Source: Strongylocentrotus droebachiensis (taxonomy: Eukaryota; Echinodermata; Echinoidea; Camarodonta; Strongylocentrotidae). Taken from it: DNA of 64,000 nucleotides. Shown here piece by piece: positions 29,487-41,400 of the stretch. The position numbers and the translations under genes are program-made. Under the pieces are notes generated by a model. It did no database searches, was not told the origin of the DNA, and worked only from the letters and a program-made list of their open reading frames with translations. Every line of letters begins with the position of its first letter. Positions within the stretch are counted from its first letter, which is position 1. Location of the stretch: assembly GCA_035222895.1 (NCBI GenBank), contig JAVYIG010006538.1, forward strand, positions 52,308-116,307, given 5' to 3'.

Positions 29487-32400
29487 GTAAGTAAATGATT
29501 GTCAGGATGATTAGTGGTGGGGAATGGTGTTATTTTAGCTCCGTTTCGGACCATAACATTTCATTCGGGAGTCGGTAAATGCCCCGTAACTTCCCGTGAA
29601 CGCTCTGTGTGCACTGCACTGTATACGCGCACAGTGCAGTGCAACTGTGTGTCTAATGGAAATTAGCCATTCATTGTTGTGTTTGATCAATGAACGCAGA
29701 ATTTAAATAGGGTGTAGACTTCCAGGCCAGGCCAACATGTCGACGTAAAGTTAGTTTCGTTTTAATGCAGTAATGCAATAGAATGTCTCTACTGTGATAT
29801 TTTTCCATTTTTACAATGAACGATTGGCGTAGCCTGGACTGGATCATTCCATTGATCAGATCAGTACAGTGTCAGTAGGGGCGCTGGTCCGAGAATAAGG
29901 ATCGTCCGCATAAACGAGGATGTCCTTATAAACTCGGACAAATCACATCTTAATAAGAAAAGGATCCGCGCGTTGGCGATGCAAAAAAAAAAGATTCCGC
30001 TATGATGCTCCAAGATTTACGCAGCACAGAAACTTTCCCGTTATGAACAATAAATCCTCGGGAAGACGGACAACTTGTAAAAAAAGACGGTGACGGTGAC
30101 GCGGAATCTGTTTTTTATGATTGCCAGTGCGAGGATCAGAAAAAGTAAAAAGGAGTCCGCAAAAATGCGGATGATTCTTAGATCTAGACTAATTATTTAG
30201 GATGCGATCTGTCCGTAGATCTATTTACAAGGATATCCTCGTTAATGCGGACTATCCTTATTCTCGAACCAGCGCCCTACTGTTGATGATTGATGGACTG
30301 AGCGTTTTATTTTATCCTCTTTCATTCATTATTGCTTGAATTGTCACTTGTCTGATCATGCTGATGTTCTTTTGGTAAAGTGAAACTTGAAAGGCCACTT
30401 GAAGGAATTTGTTGGGATCCTTTATCATGGTTTCGGAAACAGCTCATTTGACTTGTCTGCACGCACTCACTTTGTGTGTGGGGTCTAGGCAATGTCTGGG
30501 CCCTGGGATTGGAAAAGGGTGACCAAAACAATGAACGCCCTATTTTGCGATTATTGCCAACTTTTTGACAAGCTTAAAGATATAGACTGGTAATGGTTAA
30601 ATTGCGGTTCAAGAGTTTTGGCTGCAAAATATCCAATTAATATTGTTAAAATATTGCCTTTAGAGGTTTAGATGGCAATACTTCAACCCAAATTTGCAAA
30701 AAAGCAGAAATATATGTCCAAATGTTCAATGTTGAAGTGCATTCACGATATCTATCCAGGCCGGATCGATATGATAATTTACCAAATATATCGATTAGTA
30801 GGTGGTTTCCCGGTACAATTTGTATCATCACATATTAGTCAAAACATATTCTTGCACATGATTGGTAATAAGAGCTTCCATTTCATTTTTTGAGAGGGGG
30901 GTGTTTCCAAATCTGCTCTAGAAGTCTATACCTTTAATCTCATTAAAAAACAAAATGATTCAGTTCATTTTTTTCCAGTTTGATCTGATGTTTCATTACC
31001 GGTACTCCTTTACCTATTCACACAGGCACCCAGATATATTAAGAGTTTATTTTCTATTTGGGACCTTTGGAGCCTGTCTGCATCAATGATGTCAAGATTT
31101 ATTGTAGGCTATTTGGGAGACAGTTTCCCATTTGGGATACCAATATCTTTTATTTACATTTGCTGCAAATGGATTACCTCGACTCAAAACAAAAAATTGT
31201 TTTTTTGTAACAGATTTTGTTATGATCCAAACACTAAACCAATGATCTCCTAAAAACTAAATTCAGAGAGGCAAAAAATGTGTTGGTTTCTTTTGTAAGC
31301 TACATGTAAATCTCTAACATGGGAGAGAATCTCACAAATCGGCCTTATGCCTCTAGTCTACTGTTGACATGTATTAAAGTTCTAGGTCTTAATTAAATCA
31401 AGGTCTACTTGACTAGACTCTACTCTAGACCTAGTGGCACCGTGAAGCAAAGTCCAAACTACAAAATTTCAGATGGCCTCTAGATCTATGCCACTAAATT
31501 GGTATCCAAATCTAACTTGATCTGACGTTTTAAATATCAAAAGTAATATTCTATTCCTGGCACTTGGGGGCACTAACATACATGCAGACTAAGATCAATA
31601 TTCTTCATACATTATAATATTTGAATTGAAACTCATAAGGATCTTCTTGTATATTCCTTTATCTATGCTTGATCTAGTACCGGTATTCTGTTTTAAAGAA
31701 TAACATGACCAATGTCATTTTCACAAGAAAAGGTGTTCATGGACAAAAGTTCCAAGCACAAAGCCATTTTACAAACAGTTTATAATGTCGATGTGCGATA
31801 ATATGCCCTCTGTTTAGACAAAAGGTTTAGTATACAAATAATACACTGCAGTTAGTGCATTATTAAGAATTAGTCTGAGTAATTTTACTAATGCCCGAAC
31901 AAAATGCTGTGTAATATTTTCGCAAATAAAAGTAAAACGATGAAATCTCAATGGTTTCGATCGCAAAACATGATCGCCAATGACCGGTCATTACCAAAGG
32001 ATATTGACCAGTAGTTATCAAAATTTCGCATTAGGCAAAAAAAAAGGATGGTCACCTGAACGCTTTACACCAAACATTTGATTAGGATCCACGTCATCAT
32101 TTTATAAAGTCCAATAAGTGCCTTTCTAAATCTAACATTAGATCAACAAATCACCCTCTTTCATATCATCAGATGAAATTTCAAATCAGGCGCGTACGCA
32201 GGATTTTTCAAGGGGGGGGTTTTAACATTTTTAAATCTGGCCGAAATTTCGCAACGACTCAGCCAGCCGCTGAATAAGCGGGGGGGGGGGGGGGGGGGGG
32301 GGGTAAGAGGACACTTTTTTTTCCTTTTTTTTTCCGGTCCCAAAAAAATCGCAACGACTCAGCCAGCCGCTGATTAGTGATAAATTACCAAAGGGGGGGG

Positions 32401-35400
32401 GGGGGGGTTTAACCCCCCAACCCCCCCCCCCCCCCCCCCCCCTGTGTACGCCCCTGTGTCAAATATATCTCAGTACTCTAAGCTGGGGGTTTCCAAACTT
32501 GTCTTAAATACTCTCTAGTGCACGTGTATTTAAGTTTACAAATAGATATCTTTTAAAGTGATCCATAATTGGAGATAAAAGTCCAGCGATGTAATGAAAG
32601 CAAAACTTTTCCTAGCTTGATTATTTTACGGCTTGTACTGCAGCGGATGAGCTGCCGATCACTCATGTATATAATGTATACTCTGCATGCTGCCGCACCG
32701 ACGACGCGATTGAGCAAGTGCGCAGCTGCAAAAAATGCCCTAATGAATATTCACGCTACACAGCTAGTCCAGGCTAACGAATTGCAGTGAGTACACTGAA
32801 TTTTCTTATACGTGGATAGTGGATAGGCGCTTAGTACGGGACTCAAACAGCATACGTGTGTAAAAAGCAAAACATGTCTTAAAAGAGTATTAGTGTACTT
32901 GTACAAAAAGCGGAGTTGTCCTCAGTTTTGTGATTAACCTTCAAATTTGAGATTGCATAGGTATTCTGTATCAGATTATTATTCCCTCGCCGACAAAGTC
33001 GGAGGAGATATAGAAATGCTGCCGTCCGTCCTTCTGTGCATCCATCCTTCCGTAACAAATTGGTTTCCGATCGATAACTTCAGTAATGTTTGACGGATTT
33101 TAATGAAATTTGATATAAAAGGTACATGATATCAAAATACAGGCTAAGTTTGATTGTGGAGTACAAAGGTCATAGCTCATTAAATATGGGAAAAAAACAC
33201 ATCTGGTTTCCGATCGATAACTTTAGTAATGTTTGACGGATTTTAATTCTATTTTGCTGACCAATTTCTATATTTTTTTTCTGCCCACATTCAATCAATT
33301 TAAATGTCGGGGTTGGCATCTTCTTTAATAATCCCATTGTTCTATGTTGGCTCCAAACAGCCCAATAGTAATACAAAACTCTGCATTACTCTACATTTTA
33401 CTTCCAGTAAATTGTCCAAGACAATTAGTATAGCCAGTTAATGGGCAATCCAAGTTTAGCATCCGGTTTCACTGTAGTTCAAAACTACATTTTAAGTGCA
33501 TGGATACTGCATAAATCTTAGCAACAGTGTATTTGAGGTTAAAAGGTAGATATGAGAGTAGACTTTTGCAGTTTCTATTTATAGAATGCATTGTAGTTTT
33601 TGTATTCATGTGTGGAAATAATTACCCAAGCTCTGCATGAAAAGTCCAAACAGACAGAATTTTTTTTTAGTTCAAAACTACATTTTAAGTTCATGGATAC
33701 TGCATAAATCTTTGCCACAGAGTATTGAGGTGAAATGGTAGATATGAGAGTAGAATTTTTTAGTTTCTATTTTTAAAATGCATTGTACCGGTTGCCTTTT
33801 TTTATTTATGTGTGGAATTACCCAAGCACTGCATGAAAAGTACAAACAGGCAAACAAAGAAACTGCATGCTTTATGAGAAGGCTTGAACAAAAAGTACAC
33901 AAGGCAATTTGTCAGACCTTGGCCAAATATTTGTTACTTTTCAACCTTGTACTCTACATGTTGTGTCAATGATCGCCAAAATAAGAGGGGGAGGGGGGTT
34001 GGTGCTATGATGTGATTAAAGGTAATACAAAGTTTTGGGAAATTTCGAAAATTGGCTGGATAGTGATTCTTTACAATTTTGATATATTTGGATGCCCCTG
34101 TGGATGAATTATAAGCACTAAAAAAATTGGCCGCCAAAACACTTCTGCTTTCGAGAAAAATTGAATATTAAAATTTACCGGTGCACCCGGTAAATTTTGA
34201 TAAATTTCAAATACTGCCTACGGCCATACAATAGTAGCTGCGACCATGAAAATCTCAGAGTATGTAGTTGTGATATATAATTTCCAAACGGGAATAGCCA
34301 ATCGGTCGATTTTAGTCAAGAAACATTGTTTTATAGCTAAATTAATATCTTGACCTTGAGAGGGAGCTATACAACATAACGAGTATATTATTTACAATTT
34401 TATCTCTTTAGACTCAATTTAAACCGCGACAATGATCACTGAGTATTGTAGGATCGCATGTGCTTCCAATATATTCATTTGAACCAAATTCATGACCCCA
34501 CACCAAAACTTTGTAATACCTTTAATATAAGAATAGATATTTTTTCTTCTATGTTTTTACAGTCCACAGAGAGGTACTTGATATGTTGTATTGTCAGTAT
34601 TTTGTCACAAAAGAAACTTTTATTTTTTAAGTCACAGTATGTGGTGCATTCATTAAATGTGACATCATAACCTTGGCAACTTCAGCAGTTTTACGAGAAT
34701 TTTATTGTAAGACTTTTCTCTTTTCTTTTACAGGACTATCCTTTGTCCTTTTAAGGCTTGTTCTGAAAGAAAACTTGTTGAAATATATATCATTTCTCTT
34801 TCCACTATTGCAAAATTGACTACATACCGTATGTGTACATAATTATTTATGTGCATGTATTTAACCAGTTTTAATACATTGCAAGTATGTACGAATGTTG
34901 TATAATGGATTAGATGCCAGATGGAGAAAATAAACCCATTGAACTCTGATTGAAGAATGCTGATGGAAAACGAAATCTTGGCTAGGCTGCACGTCAAAGG
35001 GGGAGGAAATACTTGAAAAAAGATAAAGGATAAAAAGTAGGCACATTTTAGATGATATGAGATAAGGTTAAAGCAGGTAAAGTGTATAGGTTTGATTTGT
35101 ATTAAAGTAGATATTCATTGATTTTAAAAACTAACTTTATTTTCATTATTGCAAAGTTGAAACTTTGATTCGACAAGGTTATCAAAATTCAATGCTTGGA
35201 AACATTCAAAGTAATGATTATTTTAAATTACAAAACGCTTAAATACAGCCCCAGCATAGCACCTGAAGAGCTCTCCGAACGCTGCTGAGATATGTGAGAT
35301 CACAGTATGGACATGACTTGCACAAGTAGACGATGTCCCATGACATCTCACACATTTTCAGTGCCTGTGTTTTCATCTTCTCTTGAGTTCTTTCTCTTAC

Positions 35401-38400
35401 TTCACTACCGTCAGGCTAAATGTATAATCTATTGCCTCACTCTAAACCCCGCGCATGGTTTTATTTTGATGACAAATGCAGCGATACAAAAATAAAGGAA
35501 TCTGTCGCTTGTAAACAAAATAAGACGCCTTTGTATATTCAGCTGCACACACCGGGGTATGTTCGGCGTTTCAAGAGGGAACAAATGCCGTCCTTAATAT
35601 CATTCCGGGGGGTTTTCAATTTGAAAGTCTGGTTTCTTTGATTGTTAATTAACCCCTATCCTGTGTATTTACAAGCAAAAGATTTTAGTGATCAGAAGCG
35701 GGTCATATCCTCTTTTGAATGGTTTGACATGCCATTACATTTATATACACTAAACTCATTATAATTTGAGAAATAATAGCTTTGCAATTACGTTCATTCT
35801 CTATGGCATGTCGTCTGCTTGGGCAATGCTGGTCCATATAGTGACGTCATTAAAACATCGTTATTTTTCCGGCGAATCTCTCGTATATCCCAGCTGCTAT
35901 GGAGGTGGTTGTATTTGTATTTTTATAAATCACCCGATGTGTAGTTGACTTAAAACTTGTACGATGGCCATCTGTTAGCTTACCAGTTTATAGTGATACA
36001 TTAGTTGACATATTTGTGGTCTTCTTTGAATTTCACCTTTAAAGGTAACATTGGGGGAAGTCTAAGCAATTTTGCTCCATGGATATGTTACAAACCATAA
36101 CTTAAACTTCAGTATATCTAATGACTGTACCAAGCTACAGCTACACGTAATAGCCCTACACCAGCTTGAATCAGACATATCATCAAATGAAACGATATAT
36201 TTATGTCAATTTATGTTCACAATCCTGTAATACAAGTATTTCAATAATGCTTGGTGATGTATGGAACATACATGTTTCTTGGACTTGGTATTATAGCAAA
36301 AGTCATTGTATGCTTGAGTTGAATTTGAAAGAAATAATGTATGGTATTGCTATTATCTCTTGAATCATCTTATGTGCTCTCTATGATTCTACAACAGAAG
36401 ACATTGTATGCTCAGAGTTAAAGAAAGAGTGCTATATAATCACTAATACCCAAGAATTATATATTTATTTTTTTCTTGACACTCAGGCGGCTGACACATT
36501 AGCAGTACGACAGAAGAGGAGAATATATGACATCACAAATGTACTTGAAGGAATTGGATTAATAGAGAAGAAATCAAAGAACAGTATTCAATGGAAGTAA
36601 GTATTACATTTTCTCTTTACATGTATGTCCTAAGTTATATGTCCATGTTTGCGTGGTATGATACTTCTGTAGCAGCCTGCTTCTTATTGCATCAAATTAT
36701 TTCTAGTTGGGGAAAAAAAAAAACTTTTTGCAGCTATTGCAAAATCAGGTTACAAAGGGTTTCAGAGCAGAGACTTGTGATGTCTGTCTTTACTCCCAAC
36801 ACAGATTTGTTTTAAATGCAAGAATGAGAGAACAGATTAATTTTTGTTTATGCATATGAATTGATCTACACACATATCCTGGTTATTGGCACTGTTTGGC
36901 AGTACATGAAATTTTGATAACTGTTTATCACATTAGTACAAGTGTGATGGCATATACATGTAGGTTAGAAATCTGATACTTAGTTGGGCAGCCACTTTTC
37001 AAATATACACTGGTACGTAAATGCATGTATTATAAATTAAGTCAATTATTTTCTTGCATGTAATGAAACATAGTTGAAATTTTAATTATGGATTGACATT
37101 GACTACTCCATCATAGAAACCGCAGGAATTTCAATGAAAAGGCCGAGACTTAAAATCCTTGCCCTATGACCCTTCTATGCCCACTGGTCTGTCTTGACCC
37201 ATAAGGGAGTTTACAGATAGCACATGGTACAAATGACCCCAAATATCCACAGATCTTTTACACATGGAGAAGTTCCACTTTGAGCATCTTAGAATAATAA
37301 CTGGCAAAGTCTTAGATAGTGCTGTAGTCAAACGTTTAACCGTCCGGTATCCGACCGCCCATGGCGGATTCCGTTTTTAATTGGACGGTTTCGTTTTCCT
37401 GTTGTTTTTTTTTTTTTGTAATACCGTAATTTTAAAAGATTTATGCCCCTCCACCTGGCACTATGCCTGGCAATGTCTCCCAGGTCAGTAATCTGTGTGT
37501 TGACTCACCACTCCGAAACTAGAACAACACTCCAATTTGTCTGTCATCTTGGTTTGAAAGTAATCTTTGTAATATATTTCAATATGTAGTTTATAATAAT
37601 AATTCATCCAACTTTTACACACGGCGTACCACAAGGTTCTATCCTAGGTCCTCTACTGTTTTTAATTTACATTACCGGTAATGATCTTACACATTCTTTT
37701 AAAAACGACATTGTTACTATTATTTGTGACAAGTTCAGTTTTTTTTTTTTTTTTTTTAATCGTTTAAACGAAAACCGTCCGGTTTTGACTGGCGGTTAAA
37801 CGGAATTGGAGATATCCGTGATGTTACAGCACTAGTCTTAGATGTGCTTCATGAATACCTTTTGTTTGCCCTCTTGAAAAGAATACTTCCACCTGCGTAT
37901 CTTAGAATGTACCGTTGGTGCATAAATGAATAATGTTACATAACTTTCATGAGCGCATATCCAGTATTCATCTCTGTGGGTTTTACCTTTTTGGTACAAA
38001 TGACCTTTATCTGCTCATGCTCAGACTGCAACCGTAAACTGGCTTATTGGTAGAAGACGGGCACTTGATAGGACGTTATTGTTTTATGCAATGAGACTCG
38101 CAGTGGATACATGTAGGAAGTGTGCACCGGAGGAATGTAATATTGAAGCACTATGCAAACAGTCAATATTTTTATGATGATCAATGCACTTTGAATTTCC
38201 TCTTCTTCTCTTCTTCTGCGTGCAGGGGTGGCGGACCGGGTAGCAACACCAAGGAAGCCACAGACAGGGTGGAGGAACTGAAATTAGAGCTTGACCAGTT
38301 GGACCAAATTGAGCAGGAGCTGGACCAGCAGAGGTCGAGGGTCCAACAGAGTATCAGGAATGTGACGGACGATGTAGAGAATAGCAGATATCCTTTCATG

Positions 38401-41400
38401 GTTTGAGGACGACTTGGTCTTCTGGATGTGGAGCATAAGGAATGGAATTGTGTGTGTGAAGAAAAAATTGGGATCCAACTAGAATGAATGAGTAGGGCAG
38501 GGGGGCGTTTCACAAAACTTGTCATCAGTGACAATGACATTTTTTTGTTATAAGCTACTGTCTGAATTCCTTGCTTCTGATTGGTTATCAACAGATTTGC
38601 CACTGATTTTTGTAATTTGTCATTGAAAGAAGGCTTTGTGAAACGGGTCCCAGGTCTTAATATACATGTATGTACATTGTAAATGTAGCATAGCACAGTG
38701 TTGAAAAATAAAAAAGGAATGGTATTTAATAAGAATAAGTCACATAAACACTTCTAACAGGCCACAGTGCAAAGGGATATGCCAAATCACGGTACCATTT
38801 CAGAGCAAAACAACAAGAAACAAAACAAATAAAAACAAATAAAAACAAAAGACCTGTGCCTCGCCTTCTAGTTCTATTGCATTGGTCATAACTTTGTCTG
38901 TCGTATACATGTACCTTTATTACCTGAAAGAAAAATAGGACTTAAAACCTTTAATACTTGCTATTTGTGGGTAAGTTGCTTAGTGACGGTAAAATACATT
39001 AAAAGATAATATGATTAGGTATCTCTTGTGCACACTGCCAGTTTGACATAAAACTGATGTAGGCAAATATGTAAGTAGTGTTCCTGTGGATTTGTTTTAT
39101 GGTAGTCCTGTCATTGAGGAATTCATTTTCAAGTGCTTATCATTTCTTTCATAATACCTATGTATACTGGAAAAGATGTCATATTTGCCAAGTTTGTAGG
39201 TCTTTGAAGGGTTTTGGAATAGTAACACAATCTAGTTGATTCTAGCAATGAGAAAGCAACTCTTGAAAATATGTCTAATTCATGTGCCAAACTTCTGTAC
39301 TTTAAATATAATTGATTTTTACAATAATAGTATTAATAATGATGACTTCATTTGTATAGTGCTTTACAAGTAATCATGACTCTGGTCATTATATCCAGTT
39401 ACTTTGTTGCACAGATAAGTGTATACCCTTCTCTCTCCAGGGAGCATACCAGCAAAGTGCTATTGTACAGGCCCACACATGTTAATCCAACTACGTCCAT
39501 GATTTTTTTTCTTCATTTTATTCCGACTTTTATTTTTTTGAATTACATAAGACAGTGTTTGATAGAGATGGTGATCATATCTGGTGATCATATCTAGTGA
39601 ACTCGATGTCAGTGAATACCCTCATGTTTCTCCTTAACTCTATCACACATTAGCGTATGTAACACATGAAGATTTATGCAGATGTTTCAAAGGCGACACA
39701 TTACTAGCAGTACAAGCCCCTTCAGGAACGCAGCTGGAAGTACCTGTACCGGAAAGGGTAAGAACAAATATAGTCACAGTCTAGGATCACTTTGTGTTGG
39801 CTTCTAAATGCAAATTGTATAAAAATTAAAGATAAACTTGAGTTCTGGTCAAAAAAGAAAATGAATTCTCACAGAATCTAACAAAACTTACACTGAATGT
39901 TCAAGATTACAAATAAATGTCATGCGCCAAATAATTTTGGAAGGAAATGTATACTGGCTGAGTAATGAGCATAGAAAGATAAGGAAATCAAGGTAGTACC
40001 AGCCCCGACACCATTTGTGTTGTCCCATATACATCTTTCTGTGTACAGTGATTGTTACTTTACCAAGACTGGGCCAAATTTATGATGATTTAGATGACTC
40101 CAGAACCTTGCAGTACACACCAATACTTACATGCTATATGATCAACTTTTCTGATCCATTCCATACCTTTTCTTGACAATGTAATCGCATGACCAGAACT
40201 CACCTTTATCTTTAATAGGTGTGAATACCCATTATAATATTTCTCAGAATTAATGTTGTCAATACTTATTTTTGCTATGTAGTGGAATTAATTTTGATTT
40301 ATTGGGAGATGTTCTTCAGACATGGCAACCTAAAATCTGATACAGAACCGGGTGTAGGGTAAACTATTTCCTGCCAGGTGAAACCGGGTCCAGATATATA
40401 CTAGGGCTGCGACGGGTAGTCGAATGCTCGAGTACCCGCACGGTTGACAACTACTCGGGTACGATTTCTCGTACCCGAATATTCGGCCGCAAAAAAAAAA
40501 AAAAAACGTCCAGGCCCACGCTTACCCGTGCCAGGGAGAGCGACGGCCGCTGGCATGGTACCGTCGGTAAAAATGTTTCCCAACTCAAGCACTGTCAAAC
40601 TCACCACTCAGAAACTGGGACCAAATGTCCAGATTTCTGTTTGGACTCGGAGGACAATGAATTATTCTGCCTTTGGTTTTTAAAACAGCATTGTTTACTG
40701 TTATTATTATTATTAAATCGGCGCCTTCAACTGCAACTCGAAGTAAAATTGCATGCGTTTTCGGCGAGGGACCTGGGAAACTGCCGAGTGGTATGGTGGT
40801 GGCAAAAAAAGAAAAACAAAAATTAAAAAAAATTATAAAAAAACATGGCGTCCGAATATTCGAGTATTCGCTTGTGAGCCTGGGAGTGTACTCGGGTACC
40901 TCATTACACTGTTGTGCACAGCCTTAATATATACCGTAGTAAACCCTTTCTTTTATCTATTTTTATTTTTTATTAATGATGGAAGCGTAATACGCTTCAT
41001 GTTTCTGTATCTTATAACACAGAGCTAAGTGAATACACTTGGGACAGATGTGCAGTTGCCATTCATTGGCCTTTTCGTTATGATCGTTCCACACTCTGTG
41101 GTTTGGCTCAATAAAGTTTGATTCAGAGCCCTACAAAATGTGCTAGATGCATGAGGAGAAAAGGCAACAGTTTCTGCACACACTGCGTCCATTTTCGTTT
41201 CATGAGTCATGACTATGTTGTGTTTGATGCCAGGAATTAAAAAAAAGAAAATTACTCTTTAAAATCCTTAATTTGACAATATGTTGAGAGATTCAAAGTC
41301 ATTATTTTTCGATCAAAATCCACAATTTTTTCAACTTTTTGATTAAAAAATTAGCCCGCATATGTCGTTTTGTGAGAAATTACATTTTGATATTTTAACA

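Larger units (their letters stand above)
29487..36486. other. E2F intron 1, about 7 kb
   Basis: Holds the elements at 29873, 30574 and 32187 and the duplications at 33060 and 33475. From 33970 to 36480 I see only AT-rich intron with no recognised exon or element. Confidence 0.6.

Noticed and set aside
40444-41028. Cluster of overlapping short frames
   Set aside because: They lie within the hAT-type foldback at 40402-40926 and follow its inverted arms; no transposase motif.
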